DNA from: Anoplolepis gracilipes
Taxonomy: Eukaryota; Arthropoda; Insecta; Hymenoptera; Formicidae
Direction: 5' to 3'
Assembly (NCBI RefSeq): GCF_047496725.1
Contig: NC_132972.1
Coordinates: forward strand, 5,944,001-6,008,000
Length of the DNA: 64,000 nucleotides
A program made the translations under genes and the position numbers. Shown here piece after piece: positions 38,920-51,930 of the stretch; the stretch's first letter is position 1; every line of letters begins with the position of its first letter. Below the pieces are notes generated by a model. It worked only from the letters and a program-made list of their open reading frames with translations, was not told the origin of the DNA and did not search any database.

Positions 38920-39109
38920 CTATCTCGTGCTCGAGCACAATCGACATGTTTATGACTCGCGAATAATCATGGCGGGCGTCGCATGTCACTACTACGAGGC
39001 GGCAACGTGCACGCGACACGTGCGTGGATTTTCATTCATAAATCCAAGCGGACTACGCGCGATGACTCATCCGCGCCCCGCCTGTTGCGAGACGCAAACT
39101 GAGGTAAGC

Positions 39110-42100
39110 ACGACAAAAATAAAAAATAAAAAAAAAAAAAAGAATAATGAACACTGGAAATTTCCATGTCTAATATCGCTCTTTGAACGCCGTCGTTGCT
39201 GTCATTGATACGATCCATATAAAGAGGAAAAAATGTCAAATATAATATATAAACCGTCATGTACAAAGCATTAATCTTTCTCGAGAAAGAATACTATTTC
39301 CTTCAACTCAATATAGAAAATAAATGTAATATATTTTTTATTCATATCTCGATGTATAGCCAAACCTTTATCGCTGATACAAGAAATCCTTATAGTGTCG
39401 AAAGGAGTTTTCGAACTATATGACTTTTGTCTCAAGGTGAATAAAATAAGCTTACAATTACTAATCTGTTGCAGAAACAGTTTGTGACAAATGAAATAAT
39501 CTTCAATAATGTCTTAATAGAGGTTTATGACAGAAAATATAAAGTGAGCATTTTTTAAAGGTACAGCAAATTACATCTACATATATTTAAATTTGCGAGC
39601 TGCTACTTGGAATAACGCTCTCTCTCTCTCTCTCTTTCTAGCGACTGTATCTTACGGAAGAGATAAATAATAAGGAAACACATCCAGAAGTATTTCCTTA
39701 ATATTGAGAGCAGGATGACTTCTTGCCTTATGACCTATACGTATTGCTCTCACTGGACTTAACCCTGCCTTCAACGAAACCTTCTAATTGGCGGGTTAAC
39801 GAGCGTTAACTATTCGCTTCCTGTCAGATTTAACTGCTTTTTTTCGGTTTCTCGCAGACAATGTATGCAAGAATTCCTAAGAAGTTTTTTCTTAATGACT
39901 TATTAAAAGCCAAAGTATTTTTTTATCTATTTATATATATGTCGATTTCTATAACAATTTTATAACATTCTTATTTAATTTTAATTAGTATCTAATGACA
40001 TGTATCCAAATTTAACAAAAAGATAACGACTCTTTGAATTTTTATTTAATGTTGTCTAATTGTAAATTAATGACATTTAAATTTACAAAAATTAAAAGGT
40101 TCCTAAAAATGAACCTCTATAAATCGGCTGATTTCATTATTTAAATAAATAGCGCCACAATTGTTCTGACACATTTGAATATGTATTAATTTTTTGCGAG
40201 CGAGGGTCAAAGATACATTTTCCTTAAAAGGCGGAAATCCTTTTCGAAAGCTTAACAGACTTCTTACATAAAAGACTTCGATAAACATCAATTTCGAGGA
40301 AGACCTTCGCCTATTTCTTTAGTCGTAGAAAATGCTATTACGGTAAAAATATATTCAGCGATAACAAACAGTCTAGAATATTCAGAAACCGTTCTAATAC
40401 GAAGAAAGTTTTCTACAAAGAATAGTTATCTTAAGAATTTCTTTAAAAGTGTAATCTAAATTATAAAAAATATTTTAAGAGAGAAAGAAAATGTAATGTT
40501 TCAATTTCTTTTTTTCATAATCTTTACTTTCAGAATTTTTAGAATTTCATTAAATTTCTTTATAACGACTGTAAATAAACTAAAATAACTATGTCTATTT
40601 CCTCCAATAAAAATATACATTTATTGAAATTTTATTTTCTATCTTTCTATTAAAATATTAATTTTTTTATTGTTATACTCAAAATATTCATATTTTGATA
40701 CATAGTCTAATTGTAAAAGTATTAAATTATTTTGAAAAATTATGAACGCGTCCATTGTATGCTTTCTTTCTTTCACGCGTTGAAATGTAATCTTTTTTTC
40801 ATTATTACAATAAAATGTCAATTTAAATACACAGATCTGTATTATATATACCAACTAACGTTTTCCTTTATAAAGACTATATAAATCGCACATTATTTAT
40901 TTGTTAAGCTTGTCCGGAATATCTTCGAGGCAAACAAGAAAGTGTCACTTAGCGATAAAACAAGCAAATGATGCGTACGCCGAATTGAGATTCGTAGAAA
41001 TCGGAGTCGAATGAAATCGGTGGGATCGGCAGGTGAGAGCCGTTGCGTCGCGCGCATCAAATGTGATAAGTTTCTCTTTCTTTCTCTTTCTCTATCTCTT
41101 TATCTCGCTTCTTGGAAAATTTAAAATTAAACATGTCATACGAACATGACCTCGATTATTAGCTTAATTGTAAACCGTTATTATATAAAGTTCTGTCTCT
41201 GTCTGTCTGTCTGCTTGCCTCTCTCTCTCTCTCTCTCCCTTCATTTGTCTATTTCTTTCTCTACTTGTTTTTGTAACATTATTCAACATGAAAGGTACGG
41301 AATTATTAATTATTTCTTATGATTGTACACATTGTCCAGTCGTGCGTGTTAAGCAGTGGATTCTTCGTAGAAAGAGTAAAGAGCCGGTTTAAGTAATAAG
41401 TTCAAAGAATATATCAACGCAGATTACAAATTATGATTAGTCGCAGTATTTTTGAATTTAACAGCCAAACCTGTGACATGAATAAACATTAAATACGTGA
41501 ATATATACTTATTACTTATGTTTATTATGTTACAATAAAATGTTAGAAATAATTATACAGTTAATAATTAAATCTCTCGTCTATGACAAAATACAAATAT
41601 TACAAATAAAGTTTTACGAGTTTGCAACTTGTTCAAACTATAAAAAAGCAAAAGTAAAATGCAAAGATAAAAAGAACAATGCTTATAAAATATGGTTTAT
41701 TATTATTAACTTTAAACAATTTAAGAGACTAAATTAATGAGAAATGAAACATTAAAAATTCTTTCGTCAAACTATCATTTACGTTTTTAGTTCTCGGCTT
41801 TAATCTTTTGTTCATTGTGTCCTATTATTATAGTATTTATCAATTATAAAGTATCATTACAATGTAAAGAAAGATATGAATTTCATCCTCGACACGCGTT
41901 TTCACTTACGAGCAGCTATCCATCGGTATCATCTTTAACAATACACCACATTTATCTAATCAGTGCGTTATTTTTGTCGATGCTGAGTACCGTAGATTGC
42001 CTTGCAGTCACGCGTAATAAATATACACGGAGAAAATCGCGCACGTCTAACGTCTTTTAAAACATGATTATCGTCAGACGACAGACTTCTCAGATAAAGA

Positions 42101-42918
42101 TATTTCGGTAAAATAATTTTTGTTCAATTTCTTTCCTTTCATAAAAGTACAAAGAACATCGACTGTAACTCGCCTAACTGCGATTCAAGTTTTGGAGCGC
42201 AGCCATAGTTTTAGCATTATCGATCCAACCTTGAACTGTGACACCTGCACGAAGAGCGCGTAATCGATGATTTGTGTGCGTTAAAAATCGATCATGATTT
42301 CGCTTGTACGCCGTTATTTACGCGTAGCATGTATATTTTATCACGAGTAATTATATTTAAATAATGTTCGTATGTAATAATGATTGTAAATCGTAGTATT
42401 ATATTAAACATCGTATGTAATATTTTCATAAATATGTATAAAATTACAATTCACAAATCGTTTTATTACAACAAAATGTGAAAATATAAAATATTTAAAA
42501 ACGTTTTCATATCTATGTATATTGAGAAATATCAATCAAATCTTAAAGCATTTTACATATTACATGTATGTTAAAGGCTATTACACATGAAAAAATCTTA
42601 GTCGTAATCGTAAGTAAATTACAGTTAAATATTTTTACGCGATTTATTTACGATCTTATGATTACGAGTAAATAAAAAATTTTTTTCACGTGCAATGATT
42701 TTAATATATTAATATTGTACGAATACAAAATACGCTTGTTTTCACACAAAAACATAAAATAACACGCGTAAGATATCCAAAGTTTGTTGTTGTACGAATT
42801 AAAAAAATTTATGAAAATATATACATATATTAGATTTACATCATTCACCACACTCAATATGAGAAAGCATTTAATTTTCTGTCCGAACTTCTACCGCGAT
42901 CGATAGCATCCTTCTTAC
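39110..42918. other. kayak intron, AT-rich, no gene seen
   Basis: CT-repeat tracts near 39620 and 41220. A small inverted repeat at 42580-42696 may be a MITE. No coding exon supported. Confidence 0.5.
42580..42696. repeat. small imperfect palindrome, possible MITE
   Basis: Left end ATTACACATGAAAAAA and right end TTTTTTTCACGTGCAAT are inverted copies. Inside, CGTAATCGTAAGTAAAT and its diverged inverse extend the similarity to about 45 bp per arm with indels. No clear target-site duplication. Confidence 0.4.
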
Positions 42919-43056
42919 CATGGCATTCTCCTCCTTCATGAGCTGCCAGTGGTCCGGGACAGTCGTGGCTGGCGGATACATGGAAAACATCGTGTAGCTG
43001 TGATCCTCAACGACATTGTCGTAATAGCCGTCGCTGGGCACTCGTTGCGTCATCAT
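42919..43056 (-). CDS. kay: kayak alternative first coding exon (proximal promoter)
   Basis: An ATG at 43056 opens 46 codons (MMTQRVPSDGYYDNVVEDHS and on to LMKEENAM) ending at a strong donor CCATG|GTAAGA, phase 0. The common kayak exon at 20368 starts in phase 0 on the same strand, and no intervening coding exon competes. An in-frame TGA lies just upstream of the exon's frame. A TATA/initiator promoter lies about 250 bp upstream. Joined to the common exons it gives 382 aa. I have no independent homology for this N-terminus, so the link to kayak rests on phase, strand and promoter similarity with the 51-kb exon. Confidence 0.6.
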
Positions 43057-43302
43057 GTGAGCTTGCGTTCCAGCAAATTTCACTTGTCAGACTCAAAGTT
43101 CGAAACTGTTGCGGATTTGATTATCTCGTGAATATAAAGTTCAAGGAAAAAAAAAAAAAAATTGCGTCCGAGAGGGAAAGTGTTCACACGGTGATGTTAA
43201 CGCGACGTCGGCAAACTCGACACTGTCACAAAGCTCGGTGGTATATCGACGAACCTCTCTAATCGCTCACTTAGCGTTGCGCGTGCTTACGTATGCCTGT
43301 CG

Positions 43303-43441
43303 ACTGAGCCCGCCAACGTGACTGAGTAACTATATAGGAGAGCCGACCGTCGCTCCCCCCCACCAATTCGCATACGGGCGCGCTCCGACGTGACGTCATC
43401 GCCATCTTGATTGCTGATTCGCGCGATAGCGACCGGCCAAT
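43303..43441 (-). promoter_or_regulatory. kay: core promoter for the 43-kb exon: CCAAT, CRE, TATA and TCAGT initiator
   Basis: Read on the minus strand: inverted CCAAT box (43437-43441), perfect CRE TGACGTCA (43391-43398), TATA box CTATATAG (43330-43337), and the arthropod initiator TCAGT (43303-43307). The first T of TATATA lies 31 bp upstream of the initiator A at 43305, the standard spacing. This predicts a start at about 43305 and a 5' UTR of about 250 nt. Confidence 0.75.
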
Positions 43442-44008
43442 CAACGCAGCCTCGCGAGTAGCTGCTCGTTTCGACGACGATTTCACGGAATCGAGGAACG
43501 CACGGAGAACCAGATCCCCTTTTCTAGGTAGCGCGATTGTATACCACGGCTAACTTGCATAATCCGATAAATCAAGGGGATCCATAGAGGATTAGGGGAA
43601 TTTTTGACGGCACGCCGGAAGCGTGCAAATTGCGGCCCGCAATTTGCACGTTCAGGATGTGCGTTCGAGTTGATAAAATTGATTGAATCGATGAGGGTGA
43701 TCCGAAATTTAAGATTTCAATTTGGCAGGGGAAAAAAATAACCAGGCTTTAAATTAATACAATTTTTCTTTTTTAACGCTAAAAATCCAATTTTATTATT
43801 GGAATAAATGTTATTTAAGCTTATCTATCTTCATATTCTACGTGTTCGGCAACGTGCGTGATATGAGTACTCCCTACGTCAAATAACGTATTACGTGATG
43901 ATTAGCAATGACTCACTGATGCTGACTGTAATTTTTAAAATAGGCGTGCGAATGCATTGTACCGCAGAAACCAATGTTTAACAATAACAATCTGCCGCGC
44001 ACGTGCGC

Positions 44009-44011
<3 letters not shown>

Positions 44012-44047
<36 letters not shown>
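44012..44047. repeat. CT/GA microsatellite
   Basis: An uninterrupted CT dinucleotide run next to a second, interrupted one. Confidence 0.9.
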
Positions 44048-44058
<11 letters not shown>

Positions 44059-45310
44059 TTGTTCTGTGCCGCGTTTCGCGAATGCAATATTGCACTCTCT
44101 GCGTGCAACGAACCCTTATGAGTACAAAAAGATACGTGTTCTCCATCGTAGAATACGATGTAATTTACAAGCTGTTTGTACACGATCGGTGGATATTTGC
44201 CCGACGACTTATATGTATACATCCGTTCTTAAAATCACAAACCAATGATCGGGAGAGAAAGAGGGAAGTAAAAAATTATTTATCCGGGACAACATATCGC
44301 CAGATACATATGTTTATGCAACAAACGAGTGCTCTTACGCTGCAACATAAGCGAAGAACGTTTAATGTTTGCGACGCAGTTTGGGATGTACTGGAAACAA
44401 TCCGAATACTCCACGTGTTCTTCGAATTGTTAATTCAATTAATCTCTTTGCAAATGTGAGACTATTATTATAATTGAAATAATCAGATAATTACATGTAT
44501 TTACACGTAGCACGAAACATTTTATTTGTGTTTTTAATATTATTAGAATTTAATTATCTTTTTTATTTATTAATTACAAGTTATATTTTTTTAATAATTC
44601 GAATATTTAAAACGTACTAATAATAAGATTTTTTCTGAAAGAATGTAGAATATCAATTCTTCTATTTAATAATTTAATTTATCTTGCTTGTCTGGGAGAA
44701 TAAAAATAAATTTTAAATGGCAAGCTCTTGTTACACAATGATTAAATTATTCCTTTTCAAAACATGCTGTATATAAATTATATTAAATTATTATTAACTC
44801 TTTTATATTTTTTTAAAAACATTAAATTGTCAAAAAATTTCATGTATGAATAAAAATTTTTGTTCTGATAAATTTTTATCGGAACTATTTTACATGGAAA
44901 TTAAAAAAAAAAATGTTTTTTTTTTCTACTTTTATTACGTTTTAAAATAGCTTCTAGATAAGAAATCGTGATAAAAATTTGTTATTTTGCTTAAAAATTG
45001 GTATGACTTTCTGTCGAAAAATTTATGATCCATAAAACGATAAAAACTACTGGTAACCGTTGTCAACGAAAAATTATTTTCCTAGATAATAAATATTTAG
45101 AACATGTCAATGTAAATGCACTTTGCACTTGATACTAAATTTTCCTACTCATGCACATTTCTGATAATCATATACATTGCATACTTTTGTATATTAAGCA
45201 TATTACTGACAGAAAATTTTCAATTTTTTATTACGCTTTAAGAGAACTTTTCCTATCTAAATCAATCAATAAAATATCATATTTTTTAATTTTTATAAAG
45301 CTAATATTTT

Positions 45311-45344
<34 letters not shown>

Positions 45345-45347
45345 GAA
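45311..45347. repeat. GA microsatellite
   Basis: GA dinucleotide run with one interruption. Confidence 0.9.
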
Positions 45348-47275
45348 ATATGTCTTTTTTTAATCGCATAGGAAGAAAAATTTAACAGTATGAGTATATT
45401 TTCAGTTTGCAAATGTCATGATATATTAATAATTTACCTAATTACTCTTAACGAACAATAGCGCGTCTCGACCTAGTTACTTTATGAAACGTTTACTTTT
45501 CCTGATTGTATTTTAATTGTCTGCCTAATAAAGATAGCTCCGAGTAATGGAAATTCGCTTTCACCCTGATAGTTATAACATTTTAATTGTCAACGTTTAA
45601 GAGTAACATATTAAAAATCTTTCAAAGGAGAAGAAAAAAGATTTTAATAAATAATCTGGATAAGAAATTGAAAGCATTATGTATGTATACTGTGACTATA
45701 TTCTTGTGAGAGAATATTATTTGTTTACTTGTTAAAATTATCTAATTATAAAGTCTATATCGATTAAGTTAATGTGAAGAGATAAGAATTTATTATTCTC
45801 TTTAAGATAACAAAAGTTTACTCTAAAAAAACTGATACAAAGGTTTCTGTAACATAGAGTAAATAAGATTTTTTATTAAAATCATAACAAATAGCTTTAA
45901 ATGAATTACTTTTGGCAATAGAGAGGAATCCAATAAGTTTCAATAAAAATCAATCTAATTTATAAAATCAATTTGGATGTGGTAGTAATATTTAGAGGTT
46001 TGATAACAATCTCGCATTCAATACAAACAACCTGCTCTGTTGAGATAATCACTATCGCATTTCAAATTTATACAATCATATTCGATCAGCTATCTATCCC
46101 ATGACCTATAAAGTCTTTTATTTATTGACTTCGAATTTCAAAACATCTAAGCATATCCTTAACTAAAATAACATTAAAATTTCGTTAATTTTTAAATTTC
46201 TATTATGCTGAACATGATCATAAATATGTAATTGTGCAAGAGAATAACCCTGTTTATATTATTATTATCTATTATTAAATATATTTATTGAAATATTTAT
46301 TTAGATTCTTGTTTGTTCGTTTGTTTTGTGGAACGGAAAGTTCATTGTCTTGGCGCGAGTTAACAAACGGAGACTTTACCACGCCTTAACGAGCACAACG
46401 GGGTAACGAGAACGAAGATCCACAGGCACTGGAGGATCGGCTTTGTTCACGCGACAAAGAGACATTTTAATGAGGAGGGAGATTGCGGCTTGGTCGCTCA
46501 GGCTGCCGACGTTTGCGCGCGTGCGCGGATAACAAACGATGCCGAAATTCGTGTGAGGAAAAAAGTTTCAATCCCACCGCGCTACCGCGAGAAAGTCCTG
46601 CAGACATTTTCGATATTTAAAAGAAGACAATACGGAATAAATTATACAACGAAAAGTCATGAATCAGCCATTTGTTTTTATGCATATCGTATTTTAAGTA
46701 TTGCAGACACGAAGAAAAATCCACGACTGAATCTTTACGATCTCGCGTATTGTAATCATTCGCGAGAGCTAATATCAATTTTTCAAATTTTCTCTGAGAG
46801 ATGAGAGAGAGAGAGAGAGAGAGAGAATTTTTCAACGGATTTACCAGATTTTATGAAATAACTATGTGAATTTTTTTCAACGCCAGAATAAAAAAAGTGA
46901 GAAGTAACAGTCTAACACAGGCAGATGTACTTTTATTCTCCTGCGATCATTATAAATATTATTTGCATTTTATCGCTCAATTCCATACGAACTCTATAAT
47001 TAATAGAAGGAGAGATAATTAGGTGACAACAGCTGGCGCGGGAGTTACTATCTGGCAACATAAGCGTTATTGCGCAGCAGTAGAATGTGATTCGTGTCGC
47101 GCGCGCGTATGCGTGCTCGCGGCACGCGTGTTTTTAAATGGTCGAGCCGTCACAGGCGGCTCTTTACAAAACAGCTGTTGGAGGCAGCCAAAGCCGAGCA
47201 TGCAGAGCACGCCGAGCGAAATGCTAGCTCTAGCTAGATCAATACCACCGCCATCCTGTTTACACGCGGGGAATG

Positions 47276-47854
47276 TATAGGGTGTCTTACACAATTAGTA
47301 GTGGACATTTGTATGTGGATATGAGAATTTTATTCTTTTTAAATTTGGAGTTTTATTTTTATGACAATTTTGAGGAACCGTTCTAACTTTTCAAATTGGA
47401 AAGTTTAATGCTTTAATATCTTGCAATTGCCTTTACATTGAGAGAAAATCTAATTTGACTAAATACACGTTTAATTAGTTATCACTTTTTCATAGTTGAA
47501 CTATTTAACTTAGATAATTTTCAATCATTTCAAATAAAAAAATGATAACCAACTAAATATACATTTAGTCAAGTTAATGACGTTTCTTCTCACTGTATAA
47601 TTGCCACAAAATAAGTGTTAAAATTCGGTTTAATTTAGATTATAAATAATATTGTAGTATTCGTCATGTGCTTTTAATATTTAATCAAGAAAAGCCTTTA
47701 ATTTTCAATGTTTATGGTTAGAATTGTCTAACTTGCAAGAAGTGAGAGAGAAAACAAATTAGTTAAATAATTCTGAAACTGTTTTTAGCTATAAAAAATT
47801 AATTAGTGCTTTGAGGAAAATTGGAAATTTTAAGAAATATGGGACACCCTATAT
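47276..47854. mobile_element. mariner-like non-autonomous element with internal hairpin
   Basis: Left end TATAGGGTGTC and right end GACACCCTATA are inverted copies in a TA context. The interior holds another inverted repeat: TTGACTAAATACACGTTTAATT near 47455 versus its inverse near 47550-47575. The length is about 580 bp and there is no transposase frame. TIRs of the AGGGTGTCCCA type are widespread in mariner/Tc1 relatives. Confidence 0.65.
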
Positions 47855-50800
47855 AAGGGAGAGACAAACGCACTAACCCTAACCCCTATTCGATGCCACA
47901 GAGATATTGTCCGTCGCGACAAAGAGAATTTTCTACTTCCTGTCTGCATCTATAAATATACATGCCACGACGTCGTAATAAATCACGACGTAGATAGACG
48001 CAGATACTGTTATTATTAAATAAGTATATGTCATACGAAACGTAATGGCGTGATTGACAACATGCTTAATAAACATTTTTATATAGAATGTCCTGCAACT
48101 CGCGTGCAGTTTTGTTGAATCGTAGATATCGTAAGAAATAAAATAAAGAAAGTAGTTATCTCGACACACTAATAATTGCGAATCAAAAGGAGCGTAAGAT
48201 ATAAAAAAAATTTCTATATCTTATTCTTATAATGTTCAACTATTTATATTATGTAGACTAGAAAAATTATATATATATTTATATATAACTTTAATAACAT
48301 AATAAACATTTTTCTGAAAAATAAAAAATGCAATACAGAATATATATAATAAAATATAAAATACAAAATATAATTTAAAATTAAATTAGATTATACAAAA
48401 AGTTAGAATTTAAAAAAATAATAATAACGTTACGAATATTATATATGTCATTTTTTACATAAAAAATTGTATATAAAAAATGGACAATTCTTTGTATTAT
48501 TATAATACAATAAAAAAAAATAAATCTTAGATGTTTCGTACAACGATAAATAATTTATTATAATTAATATAATAAATCTCTTCCTTTCCCTAATAGAAAA
48601 GAAATATTACTATATGTCACTACTCTATTTTTTATTGGAAAGAATAAATTCCTTTCAAGAAAATTCTAAAGTTTTGACTTATGTCCAGACACCAGAAAAA
48701 CAAACAATTCATTTGTCGAGTACAAGATCAAAGTCGCATACTCCTTTGTAGTGTCAAGACTTGATCATCGAACCGCATCTTGTCAATGACGCATCATTTA
48801 TAAACCGCAGCTCGATAATTCGCAGCATAATTCGCAGAAAAGAGAATAATATTTCATCAACGTCTCACGTTTTAAAGTTCGCGCGAAGACTCGTTTGTAA
48901 ATGCAAACACTCGGCGACCTGGAGAGACCATTGATCTCTCCCAATCGGTGAATGGACGCAGCAATAAGAAAGATAACGCACGGTTGGATCGTTCCGTAGT
49001 AACTCGGAGGCACGATGCACGTAGTATGCACCTTAAAAGGACAACTATGCAGAACCAGAATGAAAGTTGTACTTTATCTATACTATACTATGGGCGTGTT
49101 TAATTTATTTGCGAGCTCTATATGGATTAGAAATAGAGTATAATAAGAAGAATTAAAGATATTTGCAAATTATTTGCGATTATATTTTTGAGATTTTTTA
49201 AATAAAATTATTAGACTTTCCAACAATCTCAAATCTTTATAGACAGCTAAAGTCTTATAAGTTTTGATTTGATGGATCTCTAGATAATAAAATGTTCCTA
49301 TACCTATAGACGTCGCATGCCTGTGACGTGTTGTAAGATGCAGTTTGTTTTTGATAACGTTGGTGACATTTTCACGCGACTCATTCGTGGCATGCTAAAA
49401 TGTGTTTTTCATTCGAACTCGAGCAGTTCAGTTTATAGCGATGACGGCACGCGCTTTATAAATTTAGCAGCAGGCTGCTTCTAATATTTCGGATAAAGAA
49501 GTTCTTTGAATATAAGTACAGATATCATGATTGACATGTTGTATTACATTGTAATGTATTATGTGTGTATGTGCTTAAGGCTAATTTAACTTTTTTGTAT
49601 TCAAAAATGTAATAATATTGATAAACGCGGTATTATATTAAATTTTGTATTAAATTATAGGAAATTGAAAGTAAATTAAATTTTTTAATTAGACTACTTT
49701 TAGATTTACTAGAAAAGTAGGATTATATAAATTTTCACAAGATAAAACGATAGGATTAACAGAATTTTCGAAATTGAATTTTGTGAATCCTTTAAATAGC
49801 TTTAAATAGAGCAATGTTAAAATATTTTATAATTGACATATATCAAATGGAAAGACTAATCAAATCTGCGAGCATGAACATAAAATTGTGATAATTAGTA
49901 TATTTGTCATAACTTAATCCCACAACATAATACATTACATAATAAATACTAATAATTTATTTGATTTTATATATATATATATTCCCGTTTAATGTAATTG
50001 TTTCGTTGAAATCGATCTTGAAACCATACACCATGCATATTTTATATCGTAAAACCACTAATGTGATGAATCATCACGAGCAGTATTGACAAGCAGCACT
50101 TGTATATGTTGTCTAAGAATTTATCTTTCTATGAAATGGTATGCATTTTCCAGACGTGTGATGGATGTGTCATATAGTGACATACAAACAATAGACCACT
50201 AACTTTATGTAATTCTAAACGATTCCGCTAAACATTTAACAAAAAATAATAAAAATATTATATTATACATGTATAATCATGTGTTTATTTAATCGTGTGC
50301 ATTATTTTTAATTGATTTATAAATATAATGTTTGGTCGACAATGCAGTGTCTGATTTACACAATTTTAATAAATTCTTCAAACTTAAGAATTGCAATTAT
50401 GTACAAGTTATTGATTTTGACATTTTATCATTCAATATACTTTGATCAGCTGAATTTTAAATTTGAATTTTGTATTCACGAAAGTTCGAGACTATATTTT
50501 CGATGATGAACTAATTTAACTCATGCAGTTGTTAAATTAAAAATGATATAATATTTTGAATGTTTTGCTGCTCGAATGACGAACGGTTATCGCAAGCTTA
50601 TCTGTGACATATGCGTTAGCGAAACGATTTAAGAAACAATAAATTGCTTTTTATTTCTGTAAAGAAGATAAGAAAGCAATGCAATATAATGTACTTCATT
50701 TTGTGTCTATACAATTGTACATATATTTTTCTAACACTGAGTTTCATATATCTATCGAGGAGAAAATAAGGATAAGATATCTATTATTTATAACAAATAA

Positions 50801-51059
50801 AAGTGAAATAATATGGAATTATACACCAATGCATTAAAAAAAAAAAATATATATATATATATATACAGATATTATTTTATTGAAAAATTTAAATTATTAT
50901 ACTTTAAAATGCTCTGAAATATTATTTTCTTATTCGGTTTATATTTCTTTTTTTATTTTATTACAATTTTACCTCACTTGATATTTATATATCTTCTTTC
51001 TTTATTGCAATTCATTTTTACGTGGTAAAATTATACATAATGGTGAAAATTAAAAGAGA
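47855..51059. other. kayak intron between proximal and distal promoters, AT-rich, no gene seen
   Basis: A TA run lies near 50850. No exon, RNA gene or complete transposon could be supported. Confidence 0.5.
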
Positions 51060-51380
51060 AAAAAATAAATCGTACGTGCGGGTCTGTCTTCTCTTTCATC
51101 GAATATCGAAACTTATCCCTCGCTTTTAACAATTGGACGCTTTGCGCCAGATGCAACGATAAACGCGGACAGTTGCTTTAAAACATTAACGCATGATATT
51201 GTCACGCCGACAAGCGACGTTACGTAACGCGAGCCGCCGATGAGACGTCGATCGTTGGAATTCAACGCGACGTAATCGCGAGGATACAAGTGCCGCGCGC
51301 GACACTTGTATCAAGCAGCATCACATTTGCATCAACGCGAAAGGAGTCACATGCATACGCATTCCTTGCTAGGTACTCAC

Positions 51381-51512
51381 GTTATTGGGCAGCACGGCCG
51401 CATTTGCGATGCTGGAGAGAAAATCATGGCTGACGCGGGAACTCTGCGAGGTCCCGCTATCGCTGGACACGCTGGAGCTGTCATACAGCACGTCGGAGAC
51501 GTCCAACTTCAT
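51381..51512 (-). CDS. kay: kayak alternative first coding exon (distal promoter)
   Basis: An ATG at 51512 opens 44 codons: MKLDVSDVLYDSSSVSSDSG, then TSQSSRVSHDFLSS to VLPNN. It ends at the donor AATAAC|GTGAGT in phase 0, matching the phase-0 acceptor of the common exon at 20368. The serine-rich acidic start resembles the N-terminal activation segment of Fos proteins. No other ATG lies in the frame upstream. Joined to the common exons it gives 380 aa and an intron of about 31 kb. It sits in the most CpG-rich stretch of the region. Confidence 0.8.
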
Positions 51513-51930
51513 CTTGCCGTTCACTTTCGCGAAAATCTGCGTCAAAACCGAGTCAAATCTAAGTACGTCGCGTTTATAACCTCTCGATGCTCTTACGGCA
51601 AAAATGCAGAGAAATGATTCTCTCCAAGAAAGAGAGAGAGGAGGGAAAACGGACGCAAGGATAGCGTCGAATCTTATTGTCAACGGACGTACGTGGAACT
51701 TGAAGACGACACGCACGAATTGCAGGTCCCTTTGCTCGAAACTGTGTAAAACTGCACCCGATCCCGATGACTCATACCGTGGGGGAATACCTCGCGCGCG
51801 CGTCCGACAGTCCGCGTTCGAACCACGGAGAGAGTCGAGGCTGCTCGAGGTCTCTCGAGCGTGGATGACGTCATGGGCTATTCCCGGTCGGCCAATCCCC
51901 GTCGAGCCTGACAGTACCGTGCCATAACGT
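51513..51930 (-). promoter_or_regulatory. kay: distal kayak promoter with AP-1, CRE and CCAAT sites
   Basis: Read on the minus strand upstream of the exon: an inverted CCAAT box (51892-51896), a perfect CRE TGACGTCA (51866-51873) and a perfect AP-1 site TGAGTCA (51768-51774). The AP-1 site suggests autoregulation by Fos/Jun. No TATA box or TCAGT initiator was seen, so this is probably a dispersed CpG-type promoter, unlike the TATA promoter at 43 kb. Confidence 0.65.

Larger units (their letters stand above)
43442..47275. other. kayak intron/upstream region, AT-rich with CT/GA repeats
   Basis: Contains an AP-1 site (43909-43915), a CT run (44012-44047), GA runs (45311-45347 and about 46803-46826), and GC-rich patches at 46.33-46.6 kb and 47.0-47.27 kb. 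No coding exon supported. Confidence 0.5.

Noticed and set aside
43935..44222. Frames with Arg-Glu or Leu-Ser repeats
   Set aside because: They are translations of the CT/GA microsatellite.
20369..51380. A nested phosphatase gene (fig) as found within the fly kayak intron
   Set aside because: No PP2C-like coding sequence was seen on either strand in this region.
51800..51830. tRNA T-arm-like motif (GGTTCGAAC on the minus strand)
   Set aside because: No acceptor stem, D-arm or anticodon arm can be formed around it; it is part of the kayak promoter.
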